A stretch of 64,000 nucleotides of DNA, from NCBI RefSeq assembly GCF_000814005.1, contig NZ_JWLK01000005.1:868001-932000 (forward strand). Direction: 5' to 3'. Shown in pieces: positions 1 through 8,936 of this stretch; position 1 is the stretch's first letter, and each line of letters starts with the position of its first letter. The notes under the pieces were generated by a model, which had not been told where the DNA came from, searched no databases, and saw only the letters and a list, made by a program, of their open reading frames with translations. Position numbers and translations under genes: made by a program. This stretch comes from Ruegeria sp. ANG-S4 (GTDB lineage: Bacteria; Pseudomonadota; Alphaproteobacteria; Rhodobacterales; Rhodobacteraceae).

Positions 1-242
1 TAGAAGCCGGAAGTGACGCTGCCTTGTCCGAGGCATTGCACCGCTGTCAGCAGGATCCGCGCCTTGTCCTCGCGCGCGCCCGCAGCCCGGATACGGTCAG
101 CGCACTCGAAGCCGAAACGGACACGGCCACCGAACTCGGCGTTTTCGGCGCACCAAGCTTCGTTGTTCGCGGCGAGGTATTTTGGGGCGATGACCGCCTT
201 GACGATGCGTTTTCCTGGGCTCGGGTCGGTCACGTCGTGTAA
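1..242 (+). CDS. 2-hydroxychromene-2-carboxylate isomerase / DsbA-family protein, C-terminal part
   Basis: The reading frame is open from base 3 and stops at 242, so only the last ~79 residues are in the window and the start lies upstream. The tail contains GVFGAPSFVV followed by an FWGDDRLDD segment, the usual C-terminus of the kappa-class GST / HCCA isomerase branch of the DsbA thioredoxin fold, where the cis-Pro loop (GAPSFVV) helps bind glutathione. HCCA isomerases use GSH to isomerise aromatic degradation intermediates, but most roseobacter copies are orphans with unknown substrate. Family assignment is fairly safe; the substrate is not. Confidence 0.75.
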   Translation, partial: EAGSDAALSEALHRCQQDPRLVLARARSPDTVSALEAETDTATELGVFGAPSFVVRGEVFWGDDRLDDAFSWARVGHVV

Positions 243-285
243 ATTGCTACTTCGACTTTGCAGCAACCTGGGCTAGGTATCGGCC

Positions 286-774
286 ATGCCGTATGAATGG
301 ACGCAAACCCACGACGGGGATCAGGAACTGCGCCTTTGGCCCCACAACTCATTACCCCCACGCGGGGCAATGGCGGTGGTTCTGGCCGTGTTCCTGTTCG
401 GCCTGATCCCTCTCTTTGCCGTATTGGGCTCGGTGCTTTTGTGGGGGCTGCTGCCGTTCCTGCTGGTAACGGTTTTGGGACTGTGGTTGGCCTTCGAGAT
501 GAATTACCGCGCCCGCAGCGCGTCCGAAGTTCTGACCCTCAGCACCACCCAAGCGCATCTGGTCCATCACGACCCGCGCAAAGGCGATCTGGAATGGTCT
601 TGCAACCGTTATTGGGCGCGTCCCGAGATACACGCTCAGGGCGGCCCGGTTCCCAATTACATCACGCTGGCCGGTGATGGCAGACAGGTCGAAATCGGCG
701 CATTCCTGTCAGAAGAGGAACGCGTGGCATTGTATGATGATCTGGTGCAAAGGCTGCGGGCACCCGCAGCCTGA
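286..774 (+). CDS. DUF2244 domain-containing membrane protein
   Basis: 162 residues. Two close hydrophobic segments (about residues 28-50 and 52-70) form a hairpin near the N-terminus, followed by a soluble C-terminal domain with the RKGDLEW and EIGAFLSEEER patterns typical of DUF2244 proteins of Alphaproteobacteria. It is probably an inner-membrane protein with the soluble part in the cytoplasm; no function is established for the family. It starts 43 bases after the upstream stop, so it may be cotranscribed with the isomerase, and it converges on the GatB/YqeY gene two bases after its stop. Confidence 0.8.
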   Translation: MPYEWTQTHDGDQELRLWPHNSLPPRGAMAVVLAVFLFGLIPLFAVLGSVLLWGLLPFLLVTVLGLWLAFEMNYRARSASEVLTLSTTQAHLVHHDPRKGDLEWSCNRYWARPEIHAQGGPVPNYITLAGDGRQVEIGAFLSEEERVALYDDLVQRLRAPAA

Positions 775-776
775 AA

Positions 777-1259
777 TCAGCAGCCGTTTGTTGCCGCGCA
801 AAGGTGATCTTTGACCATTGGTCCGACCTTGCCGAAATCCATTTGGCCGGTGTAGCGGGTTTTCAACTCGCCCATGACCTTGCCCATGTCGCGGATTGAG
901 CCTGCACCGGTGGACGTTATCGCGGTCTGAATCGCCTTGGCGACTTCGTCGTCGTCCAATTGTTTTGGCAGAAACTCCTCGATCACTTCCACTTCGCGCA
1001 GTTCACGTTCCGCCAGATCCAGCCTGCCGCCCTCTTCATAGGCGCGTGCGCTTTCCTTGCGTTGCTTGGTCATTTTACCAAGAATTTCAAGGACATCCGA
1101 GTCACCGCAACCCTTGGCCTCGTCATTTGCGGTCCCACGTGTTGCGATGTCGCGATCCTTGATCGCGGCATTGATCAGGCGCAATGTCGAAAGCCGCTCG
1201 GCCTCTTTGTCTTTCATTGCTTGCTTCAGGGCGACATTCACCCGTGATCGCATATCCAT
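777..1259 (-). CDS. GatB/YqeY domain-containing protein
   Basis: 160 residues from ATG 1259 (MDMRSRV), the usual N-terminus of the family; the frame stays open further upstream but the extra residues do not look homologous. The YqeY fold resembles the tRNA-binding tail of the amidotransferase subunit GatB: helical N-terminal part (residues 1-90) with KEAERLSTLRLINAAIKDR, and a small C-terminal domain with LPKQLDDDEV, GSIRDMGKVMG and ending near VGPMVKDHL. Its exact role is unknown, although tRNA-dependent amidation is often inferred. It is divergent from carA across 183 bases, an order seen in many Rhodobacterales. Confidence 0.88.
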   Translation of the reverse strand: MDMRSRVNVALKQAMKDKEAERLSTLRLINAAIKDRDIATRGTANDEAKGCGDSDVLEILGKMTKQRKESARAYEEGGRLDLAERELREVEVIEEFLPKQLDDDEVAKAIQTAITSTGAGSIRDMGKVMGELKTRYTGQMDFGKVGPMVKDHLCAATNGC

Positions 1260-1381
1260 TTGTTGTATCCATCCCCATGGCAAAGGAACCCTGACCATAT
1301 CGAAACAAAAAGCCGGGCACAATGGTGCACAAGTACAGCTAAGCCATTGATTCTTAACAATAGCCCAAAATTTGAACAGGC

Positions 1382-1410
1382 TTGACCAGAGCGTGTATCC
1401 CCCTTAGGTA
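1382..1410 (+). promoter_or_regulatory. candidate sigma70-type promoter of carA
   Basis: TTGACC (1382-1387) is followed after 17 bases by TAGGTA (1405-1410), about 30 bases ahead of the carA start. The -10 is poor, so this is only a candidate. I see no leader peptide or riboswitch in the 183-base gap. Confidence 0.3.
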
Positions 1411-1442
1411 TGCGTCCGTTTACCTTGCAGGAGAGTCGCGCC

Positions 1443-2609
1443 ATGGCCCAGAACGCCCCGTCCAAGCCCACCGCATGTCTGGCACTGGCCGACGGAACGC
1501 TGTTTTACGGTATGGGCTTCGGCGCAACGGGTCAGACCGTGGCCGAACTGTGCTTTAACACCGCCATGACCGGGTATCAGGAGATCATGACAGACCCGTC
1601 CTACGCCGGGCAGATCGTGACTTTCACATTCCCGCATATCGGCAATGTCGGCGTGAACCCCGAGGATGACGAAACCGGTGATCCTGTCGCCGCTGGCATG
1701 GTGGTCAAATGGGACCCGACCGAGCCGTCGAATTGGCGTTCGGCCGAGGAACTTAAGACCTGGCTGGCGCGTCGCGGTCGCATCGCGATCGGCGGCGTTG
1801 ACACGCGCCGCCTGACCCGTGCGATCCGCCAGCAGGGCGCGCCACATGTTGCGCTGGCGCATGACCCCGAAGGCAAATTCGATATCGAGGCACTTGTCGC
1901 GGCTGCGCGTGGGTTTGCAGGGCTTGAGGGCATGGACTTGGCCAAAGACGTGACCTGCGCCCAAAGCTACCGCTGGGATGAAATGCGGTGGGCGTGGCCC
2001 GATGGCTACAAGCGGCATGAAGCGCCAGTTCATAAAGTTGTCGCGCTCGACTTCGGCGCCAAGCGCAACATTTTGCGGTGTCTGGCGTCTGCAGGATGCG
2101 ACGTGACCGTGCTGCCAGCCACCGCCACAGCAGCCGAGGTTTTGGCACATGACCCCGACGGCGTTTTCCTGTCCAACGGCCCAGGCGACCCGGCGGCGAC
2201 AGGCGAATATGCCGTCCCGATGATCAAGGAAGTTCTGGACACGACCACCCTGCCGGTCTTCGGAATTTGCCTCGGGCATCAGATGCTTGCGCTGGCTTTG
2301 GGTGGCGAGACCGTGAAAATGAACCACGGACATCACGGCGCAAACCATCCGGTCAAGGACCTGGAAACCGGAAAGGTCGAGATCACGTCTATGAATCACG
2401 GCTTTGCTGTTGATGCGCAATCACTGCCCGAGGGCGTGGTGGAAACGCATCGGTCGCTGTTTGACGGATCGAATTGCGGGATCCGTATGACGGATCGTCC
2501 GGTTTATTCCGTGCAATATCATCCCGAAGCCTCGCCTGGACCACAGGACAGTTTCTATCTGTTTGAGCGTTTCACCGCCGCTATGGCGGAACAAAAAGCG
2601 CAGGTTTAA
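1443..2609 (+). CDS. carA: carbamoyl-phosphate synthase small subunit
   Basis: 388 residues. CarA hydrolyses glutamine and channels ammonia to CarB, which makes carbamoyl phosphate for arginine and pyrimidine synthesis. The N-terminal CPSase small-chain domain (about 10-145) carries GYQEIMTDPSYAGQIV. The class I glutamine amidotransferase domain (about 195-380) has the nucleophile Cys in FGICLGHQML and the His/Glu pair in YSVQYHPEASPGP. ATG 1443 is chosen because AGGAGAG (1429-1435) sits seven bases upstream; an in-frame ATG at 1410 lacks this. carB is not in the window, which is common in this group. Confidence 0.97.
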   Translation: MAQNAPSKPTACLALADGTLFYGMGFGATGQTVAELCFNTAMTGYQEIMTDPSYAGQIVTFTFPHIGNVGVNPEDDETGDPVAAGMVVKWDPTEPSNWRSAEELKTWLARRGRIAIGGVDTRRLTRAIRQQGAPHVALAHDPEGKFDIEALVAAARGFAGLEGMDLAKDVTCAQSYRWDEMRWAWPDGYKRHEAPVHKVVALDFGAKRNILRCLASAGCDVTVLPATATAAEVLAHDPDGVFLSNGPGDPAATGEYAVPMIKEVLDTTTLPVFGICLGHQMLALALGGETVKMNHGHHGANHPVKDLETGKVEITSMNHGFAVDAQSLPEGVVETHRSLFDGSNCGIRMTDRPVYSVQYHPEASPGPQDSFYLFERFTAAMAEQKAQV

Positions 2610-2689
2610 TCTGGCATAGTCGCCAATTAACCAGCCGTTAACCCTGTTTCAGCAAACCTGCCGCCTGTTTGGTCTGGCAGGGTTTGCGT

Positions 2690-4561
2690 ATGGTTGAGTT
2701 AAATTTACAGCAATTGAAATCGGCAAAGCCGGTGCCCGGCCCGCAGGCCCGCAAACCGCTAGGCACCTGTCTCGTGGACCGGGGAATCATCTCGCGACGC
2801 CAACTGGTGCGCGCGTTGCAGATGCAGGCCCGCCAAAACGCCCCGCTCGGCGAAATTCTGGTTGGAGAGGGCTGGGCCAGTCGTGAGGATGTATTGACGG
2901 CGCTGTCCGAGCAGAGCGGCTGGCAAATCGCTGATCTGACAGAAGCCCCACCAACGCCCGAGCTCTGCGCGTTGAAACCTGTTGAATTCTGGCTGAAACA
3001 CAATGTCGTCCCATGGCTTAGAATGGGACCATTGTTGTTGGTTGCAACCGCCCGTCCGGACGACTTTGCCGAGGTGTCAGATGCCTTGCGGGACTGCGAT
3101 TTGACGGTTGTACCGGTTCTGGCTGGGCCCGAGCAGATCGACACTGCAATCGCCAGATGTCATTCGGCGCAATTGGCAAAAACTGCGGAAACACGGGTCG
3201 AGGCGGATCAGAGTTGCCGCAACTGGCAAACCGGGTCACGGTTTTGGGCGACCTTGGCGGTATTGGCCATTTGTGCCACATGCGTCATCTCGCCAACGCT
3301 CGCAGTGTACGCAGTGTTCTGGGCCGCAGTTGGAACGCTTTCGATGTTCACAGCGCTTAGGGTCTTTGGCGCGGCTACATCAATTTTGTGCCGGAAATCC
3401 GGTCCCCGCGAACACCAAGTCGGCCCGACGCGATTGCCCTGCATCTCGATCATGGTTCCGCTCTACAAGGAACGCGAAATAGCGAATGCATTGATCACGA
3501 GATTGCGGCGCCTGAGTTATCCCAAGGCGTTGCTGGACGTCATTTTGGTGCTTGAAGCGCGCGACGACGTGACCCGGGCGGCTCTGGACAAGGTGGATCT
3601 TCCAAGTTGGATCCGCGCAATCGAGGTTCCGGAACGCGGAAAACTGACCACAAAACCCCGCGCGATGAACTATGCACTGGATTTCTGTCGCGGGGAAATC
3701 GTTGGCGTCTGGGACGCTGAAGACGCGCCCGCCCCCGATCAACTCGAAATCATAGCGCAAAGATTTACCGATGCGCCTGACGAAGTCGTCTGCCTGCAAG
3801 GCATGCTGGACTATTACAACCCGCGCACAAACTGGCGGTCGCGCTGTTTCACGATCGAATACAGCGGATGGTTTCGCGTAATCTTGCCCGGAATCGCGCG
3901 CCTTGGCCTTGTTGTGCCGCTGGGGGGAACCACATTCTTTTTCCGCCGGGACAAATTGCTGGAGCTGGGCGGCTGGGACGCTCACAATGTGACAGAAGAC
4001 GCCGATTTGGGCGTACGCCTCAGCCGGGCGGGTTATCGCACCGAAATCGTGAACACCGCGACGTATGAAGAGGCAAACTTCCGCAGGTGGTCTTGGGTCA
4101 AGCAGCGTTCGCGATGGCTCAAGGGGTTCATGGTGACGTATCTGGTGCACATGCGCACACCGCTGCGATTGCTCCGGGATCTTGGGGTCAAACGTTTTCT
4201 GGGCGTTCAAGCCTTCTTTTTGGGCACCATCGGGCAATTTCTCTTGGCCCCGGTTCTTTGGGTTTTTTGGCTTCAGACGCTGAGTCTGTCCCACCCTCTT
4301 CAAGGCATAATTGACGCGGACATCCTTTTGCCTTGCCTCTACTTCTTTCTCGCGGCCGAGGTTTTGAATTTTCTGGTCGGGTCGCTTGGCGTCATTGCCG
4401 GGAAAAGACCGTACCTGGTCCCATGGGCCGCCACGATGGTCCTGTATTACCCGCTAGGCGTTCTGGCGGCGTACAAAGCACTATGGGAACTGGTCGTTGA
4501 TCCGTTCTTTTGGGACAAAACGGAACATGGTCACGCGGGCGAAGAGGCGTTGGACGGTTAA
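2690..4561 (+). CDS. family 2 glycosyltransferase with N-terminal GspE_N/MshEN-like domain
   Basis: 623 residues. Residues ~20-90 contain two tandem copies of the PLGxxLVxxG...L..AL..Q pattern of the GspE N-terminal (MshEN) domain, a fold that binds cyclic di-GMP in several proteins. One or two membrane segments follow (~175-225), then a GT2 domain with VPLYKE (~255), DAEDAP (~343), TEDADLG (~434) and QRSRW (~472), the last being the processive-synthase QxxRW motif. Further membrane segments follow. This suggests a membrane polysaccharide synthase. The usual Arg of RLG is Pro in both MshEN copies, so nucleotide binding is uncertain. No other polysaccharide genes adjoin it. Start ATG 2690 has GCAGGG upstream. 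Confidence 0.85.
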   Translation: MVELNLQQLKSAKPVPGPQARKPLGTCLVDRGIISRRQLVRALQMQARQNAPLGEILVGEGWASREDVLTALSEQSGWQIADLTEAPPTPELCALKPVEFWLKHNVVPWLRMGPLLLVATARPDDFAEVSDALRDCDLTVVPVLAGPEQIDTAIARCHSAQLAKTAETRVEADQSCRNWQTGSRFWATLAVLAICATCVISPTLAVYAVFWAAVGTLSMFTALRVFGAATSILCRKSGPREHQVGPTRLPCISIMVPLYKEREIANALITRLRRLSYPKALLDVILVLEARDDVTRAALDKVDLPSWIRAIEVPERGKLTTKPRAMNYALDFCRGEIVGVWDAEDAPAPDQLEIIAQRFTDAPDEVVCLQGMLDYYNPRTNWRSRCFTIEYSGWFRVILPGIARLGLVVPLGGTTFFFRRDKLLELGGWDAHNVTEDADLGVRLSRAGYRTEIVNTATYEEANFRRWSWVKQRSRWLKGFMVTYLVHMRTPLRLLRDLGVKRFLGVQAFFLGTIGQFLLAPVLWVFWLQTLSLSHPLQGIIDADILLPCLYFFLAAEVLNFLVGSLGVIAGKRPYLVPWAATMVLYYPLGVLAAYKALWELVVDPFFWDKTEHGHAGEEALDG

Positions 4562-4567
4562 GCGCTG

Positions 4568-5215
4568 CTACTTCTCGCGCTGCACTGCGTCCTGCTTCAA
4601 GCGCGTCATGAACGCGACTGAAATGTGATCCTTCAGGGCCTTGTCTGCCGCGTCCTCATCCCGTGCCGCAATGGCCGCGACGATCCCCTTGTGTTCGCTT
4701 TGCGCAATCTCTCCGCGCCCCTGAACCGCAAGCGATGTAGTCGCCATCAAGGCCATTGTTCGATGCACCAGATCCAATTGCTGGACCAGATAGCGGTTGT
4801 GCGAGGCCAGGTGAATCTGCTCGTGAAAACGTCTGTTTGCCCGCGACAGGGCTGTTGGGTCATCAACCAGCGCGTCGTCTTCCGCGACCATCTCTTGCAG
4901 GACCTTGATTTCCTCGGGCGTTGCGTGACGCGCCGCAAGGCGCGCCGCCAACCCCTCCAACTCGCGCCGAACCACGTAAAGCTCTGACATCTGGTTGTGG
5001 GTCAGCGAAGCCACGATCAACGACCGCCCGTCCCGCTCCAACAAAGACTGCGTTTCCAGCCTTTGCAACGCTTCGCGGATCGGGGTGCGCGACACGCCGA
5101 ACCGTTCCGCCAGTTCGCTTTCGACCAAACGGTCACCGGGTTTGTAGACGCCGACGTCGATTGCTTCGAGTATCAGGCTGTAAGCGTCTGTGTTCGACTG
5201 TTTGGACTGGGGCAT
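4568..5215 (-). CDS. GntR-family transcriptional regulator, FCD type
   Basis: 215 residues from ATG 5215, preceded by AGGAG; a longer frame reaches 5281 without a better site. The N-terminal winged helix (residues ~8-75) has GDRLVESELAERFGVSRTPIREAL, split here only as a pattern of the GntR family, and the C-terminal FCD domain (~85-205) is all helical with the metal-ligand-like FHEQIHLASHN segment. FCD regulators usually respond to carboxylic acids such as lactate, gluconate or amino acids. It converges on the glycosyltransferase and diverges from the nucleotidase gene; neither names its target. Confidence 0.9.
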   Translation of the reverse strand: MPQSKQSNTDAYSLILEAIDVGVYKPGDRLVESELAERFGVSRTPIREALQRLETQSLLERDGRSLIVASLTHNQMSELYVVRRELEGLAARLAARHATPEEIKVLQEMVAEDDALVDDPTALSRANRRFHEQIHLASHNRYLVQQLDLVHRTMALMATTSLAVQGRGEIAQSEHKGIVAAIAARDEDAADKALKDHISVAFMTRLKQDAVQREK

Positions 5216-5316
5216 GGGATGTTTTTCTCCTCGTTCGGACATGTCTATCCGTCGAAACGGGGCGCGATCAAGAGTGACCATTGAAAACCCGCATCGCGCG
5301 CCCTAAACCCGGACTT

Positions 5317-5961
5317 ATGGTTAAACTGGCTTTCTCTCACGTCACCCAATGGGTGTTCGATCTCGACAACACGCTTTATCCGCCGCAAATGCGGCTGTTC
5401 GATCAGATCGAAGTGCTGATGACGGACTATGTGGTCAGCGCCATCGGTGTGGAAAGGTCCGAAGCGGACCGTCTGCGCGCGCACTATTGGCGGCAATACG
5501 GCACCACCTTGGCCGGGCTTATGGCAGAACATGACCTGGACCCCGACCCCTACTTGCATGCGGTGCATCAGGTCGACATGAGCCATTTGGAACCCGATGC
5601 GGCGCTGGCCGATCACATCCGCGCCCTGCCCGGTCGGCGCATCGTCTACACCAACGGTTCCGCCCCTTACGCCGAGCGTGTTCTGGCGGCACGCGGCCTG
5701 AGCGGGCTGTTTGACGCAATCTACGGTGTCGAGCATGCAGGTTATCGCCCCAAGCCGGAACGCGCGGCCTTTGAGGCTGTCTTCGCGCAAGACGGAATTC
5801 AGACCGAGAAGGCAGCCATGTTTGAGGACGAGCCGAGAAATCTGGCTGCGCCACACGAAATGGGAATGCGCACAGTCCACGTGGCACCGGACCCACATGA
5901 CGCCGATCACATCCACCACCATACCGACGACCTGACCGGCTTTCTGGCACGGCTGCGATAG
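5317..5961 (+). CDS. HAD-family pyrimidine 5'-nucleotidase
   Basis: 214 residues. All four HAD motifs are visible: DLDNTLYP (motif I, nucleophile Asp near residue 14), YTNGS (motif II), the Lys in YRPKPERAAF (motif III) and MFEDEPRNL (motif IV). The LYPP sequence after motif I and overall length match the pyrimidine 5'-nucleotidase (SDT1-like) group, which removes phosphate from UMP/CMP or damaged pyrimidine nucleotides. ATG 5317 begins the homologous part; a TTG at 5281 is in frame but would add residues without family similarity. The ribosome-binding site is weak. Confidence 0.88.
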   Translation: MVKLAFSHVTQWVFDLDNTLYPPQMRLFDQIEVLMTDYVVSAIGVERSEADRLRAHYWRQYGTTLAGLMAEHDLDPDPYLHAVHQVDMSHLEPDAALADHIRALPGRRIVYTNGSAPYAERVLAARGLSGLFDAIYGVEHAGYRPKPERAAFEAVFAQDGIQTEKAAMFEDEPRNLAAPHEMGMRTVHVAPDPHDADHIHHHTDDLTGFLARLR

Positions 5962-6046
5962 GCTGTCACACTGCGACGATCCGCACATTCTGCAGCTGCA
6001 GCATCACTCCTATATCGAGTTAGCGACGAACAGAACGGAGATCCCA

Positions 6047-6295
6047 ATGAGCGCGATCGACATGCCTCGGCGCCTGCCAGTCTGGCAGCGCCTTTTATTT
6101 GCGATACCCCTGTTTGGCTGGATGGCCCGCGACCTGGCCAATAGCTCGGGCGAAGATTGGTATTACACAGCGGCGGCGCTGGTCAGTATCTGGGGCTGCT
6201 CGATAATGCTGTTTGGCCTGCCCGGCCTTTACATCCCTGCCCTGATCATGGTGCCGATCATGTTCCTGATTCTTATCCTGATTTCCCGCGGCTAG
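6047..6295 (+). CDS. small membrane protein of unknown function
   Basis: 82 residues, preceded by CGGAG nine bases before ATG 6047. Two hydrophobic stretches (about 15-30 and 41-80, the latter probably two passes) and a DLANSSGEDWYY linker suggest an inner-membrane protein. Homologues appear restricted to Rhodobacterales as far as I can recall; no function is known. It lies between the nucleotidase and the UbiH-like gene on the same strand, 75 bases before the latter. Confidence 0.75.
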   Translation: MSAIDMPRRLPVWQRLLFAIPLFGWMARDLANSSGEDWYYTAAALVSIWGCSIMLFGLPGLYIPALIMVPIMFLILILISRG

Positions 6296-6369
6296 ACCGC
6301 GGGACAGGATGTCACTTGGCCAACATACCGAAACACCACTAAAGTCCGCGCGGTACGGAGTTGATCGCA

Positions 6370-7566
6370 ATGACAGAAAGCTGTGACATCCTTGTTTCCG
6401 GCGGCGGGATCGCCGGACTGACCGCAGCCGCTGCATTCGGCGCCGCAGGGTTCGACGTGATCTGCGTAGACCCCACGCCACCGGTGACCCAACGGGATGT
6501 CGAAGGGTCCGACATGCGCACCACTGCGTTTTTGCAACCCGCACGCGCCCTTTTGGAACAGTGCGGGTTATGGGAACGATTGGAAGCCGAAGCCGCGCCC
6601 CTTCAGATCATGCGCATCGTTGATGCCGGCGGAGACATACCCGAACCAAGAGTTGTGCGGGATTTTAACGCCACCGACATCTCGGATCAGCCTTTTGGGT
6701 GGAATTTGTCCAACTGGTTTTTGCGTCGGGAAATGGTTGCCCGCCTTTCCGATCTTGCAAATGTCGATTTCCGTCCGGGCGTCGGCACCCAAAGCTTGTT
6801 TACCCGCACGAGCGAGGCGCGTGTCGGGCTGAGCGATGGCAGTCGCGTGCGTTGCAAATTGGTGGTCGCTGCCGACGGACGCGGATCGCCTATGCGCGAA
6901 GCCGCCGGAATCTCGGTTAATACAACGCGGTACGGTCAAAAGGCGCTTGCCTTCGCGGTGTCGCATCCAATCGCGCATGAGAACGTGTCGACCGAAATCC
7001 ACCGTTCAGGCGGACCTTTCACACTGGTTCCACTGCCCGATTGGCAGGGGCAGCCGTCATCGGCAATTGTCTGGATGGAAAGAGGTCCACGCGCGATTGA
7101 GTTAAAAAACCTCGATGATGCGGCCTTCGAGGCCGAAATGACCAAGCGATCCTGCGGATTGTTCGGACCATTGAAGCTGGCCTCGCGCCGGACGATCTGG
7201 CCGATAATCAGCCAATCCGCCGAGCGGCTGTCGGGCGAACGCATTGCCTTGATGGCCGAAGCCGCCCATGTGGTGCCGCCGATTGGCGCGCAAGGTTTGA
7301 ACATGTCACTCAGCGATCTGCGGTGCCTGCTGGAACTGTCGCAGGCACGGCCGGACGGTTTGGGGGACGCGCAAATGCTTGAGACCTACCACAAGACCCG
7401 GCACACCGATATTGCGCTGCGGGTCAAAGGTATCGATTTGCTGAACCGCGCATCAATGATCGAGGCGCGTCCACTGCGCGACGCACGGGCGATGGGGCTT
7501 AACGCGCTGTATTCCCTGCCACCCGTGCGCAAAACCCTGATGCAGATGGGCCTTGGTGTGCGCTGA
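6370..7566 (+). CDS. UbiH/UbiF-family FAD-dependent hydroxylase
   Basis: 398 residues. The N-terminal Rossmann dinucleotide motif is GGGIAGLTAAAAFGAAG (residues ~9-25). The middle DG motif appears as VVAADGRGSPMRE, and a GD-like motif as ALMAEAAHVVPPIGAQGLNMSL, with the expected Asp replaced by Glu-Ala context (LMAEAAHV rather than LIGDAAH). The family hydroxylates the ubiquinone ring using FAD, NAD(P)H and oxygen. Start ATG 6370 follows ACGGAG. It could be the ring hydroxylase UbiH/UbiM or another class A monooxygenase; the PPIGAQGLN sequence favours ubiquinone synthesis. Confidence 0.85.
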   Translation: MTESCDILVSGGGIAGLTAAAAFGAAGFDVICVDPTPPVTQRDVEGSDMRTTAFLQPARALLEQCGLWERLEAEAAPLQIMRIVDAGGDIPEPRVVRDFNATDISDQPFGWNLSNWFLRREMVARLSDLANVDFRPGVGTQSLFTRTSEARVGLSDGSRVRCKLVVAADGRGSPMREAAGISVNTTRYGQKALAFAVSHPIAHENVSTEIHRSGGPFTLVPLPDWQGQPSSAIVWMERGPRAIELKNLDDAAFEAEMTKRSCGLFGPLKLASRRTIWPIISQSAERLSGERIALMAEAAHVVPPIGAQGLNMSLSDLRCLLELSQARPDGLGDAQMLETYHKTRHTDIALRVKGIDLLNRASMIEARPLRDARAMGLNALYSLPPVRKTLMQMGLGVR

Positions 7567-7578
7567 ACTCCAGCTGTG

Positions 7579-8706
7579 TCACAGCACCTGATCCAAAACA
7601 CTTTTCAATCGGGCGATTGTGCCATCCACATCATAAAGCTTGTCCAGTCCAAAAAGCCCCAGACGGAACGTGCTGAATCCTTCCGGCTCGTCGCATTGCA
7701 GCGGAACGCCGGCCGCAATCTGGGTCCCAAGGGCCAGAAATTTCTTTCCGTTCTGAACATCGGGATCCGCCGTATAGCTGACAACCACGCCGGGGGCGCC
7801 AAACCCGTCCGCCGCAACCGAAACGACGCCCTTGTCTTTCAAAATCGCCCGAACACCATCGCCCAAAGCCCATTGCGCATCGCGCAGTTTGTCAAAGCCG
7901 AAGTCGCGCGTCTCTATCATCGTGTCTCGGAAAGCCCGCAATGAATCCGTCGGCATGGTTGCATGATACGCGTGACCGCCATTTTCGTAGGCCTGCATGA
8001 TCTGCCGCCATTTCTTCAGATCGATCGCAAAACTGTCCGACTCTGTTTCCGCCAGCCGCGCCTCGGCCCGTTCTGACAGCATCACCAGACCCGCGCAGGG
8101 CGTCGCGCTCCACCCTTTCTGCGGGGCTGATATCAAGACGTCGACACCGGTCGCCCTCATGTCAATCCAGGCGCAACCCGAGGCAATGCAATCCAGAACC
8201 ATCAACGCACCGACCTCATGCGCCGCATCGGCCATCGCGGTCACATAATCGTCGGGCAGAATCACTCCGGCGGACGTTTCCACATGCGGGGCAAAGACAA
8301 TATCCGGGCGCTCGGTGCGTATTGTCTCAATAACCTCATCAATCGGTGCGGGTGCAAACGGGGACGGGCTGACATTGCCCGTCTGCCGCGCTTTCAGCAC
8401 AACCGCTTCAGCCGTCAGACCTCCGGTCTCGAATATCTGGCTCCACCGGTACGAGAACCACCCGTTCCGAACGACCACTGCCTTGGCGTCACGCGCAAAC
8501 TGGCGTGCCACGGCTTCCATCCCGAAGGTGCCACCTCCGGGCACGACCGCAACGCCTTCCGCGCCATACACATCACGCAACATGTCCGAAATGTCGCGCA
8601 TGACGCGCTGAAAGCCAGCCGACATATGATTCAGCGAACGGTCCGTGAACACGACCGAAAACTCCTCCAGACCATCGGGATCCACGGTATTCAACAATGC
8701 TGGCAT
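7579..8706 (-). CDS. class V pyridoxal-phosphate aminotransferase
   Basis: 375 residues, PLP fold type I class V, of the serine-glyoxylate / alanine-glyoxylate / aminoethylphosphonate aminotransferase group. Visible are PGGGTFGMEAVARQF (phosphate-binding region), the Asp in MVLDCIAS, and the Schiff-base Lys in SAPQKGWSATP (near residue 194). The C-terminal part has CDEPEGFSTFRLGLFG, containing the substrate-carboxylate Arg. The substrate is not clear from sequence. It is divergent, across 230 bases, from a UTRA-type GntR gene that may control it. It ends 12 bases from the convergent hydroxylase gene. Confidence 0.85.
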   Translation of the reverse strand: MPALLNTVDPDGLEEFSVVFTDRSLNHMSAGFQRVMRDISDMLRDVYGAEGVAVVPGGGTFGMEAVARQFARDAKAVVVRNGWFSYRWSQIFETGGLTAEAVVLKARQTGNVSPSPFAPAPIDEVIETIRTERPDIVFAPHVETSAGVILPDDYVTAMADAAHEVGALMVLDCIASGCAWIDMRATGVDVLISAPQKGWSATPCAGLVMLSERAEARLAETESDSFAIDLKKWRQIMQAYENGGHAYHATMPTDSLRAFRDTMIETRDFGFDKLRDAQWALGDGVRAILKDKGVVSVAADGFGAPGVVVSYTADPDVQNGKKFLALGTQIAAGVPLQCDEPEGFSTFRLGLFGLDKLYDVDGTIARLKSVLDQVL

Positions 8707-8936
8707 GACATGTCCTTTCCTTGACTGAATCGTTTCTGCACCGTCTTGAAGCGGCGGTAAAGGCGCAAAGAATTATGCTCAATTGACCTAAGGGAAAGAG
8801 CAACCCAAGGTTTTGTTTTCGAATTCCCCATGCAACAAATAGAAGAAATGACGTCAATCAGCGTCACCGTCTATTTACACCCTGATGTGTTTCTGAACAG
8901 ATACCCGGGCTTTGAATAAGAAGGATATTATAGCCA

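Noticed and set aside
1404..2420. 338-codon open frame on the minus strand
   Set aside because: Antisense to carA, with His/Arg-rich composition typical of shadow frames.
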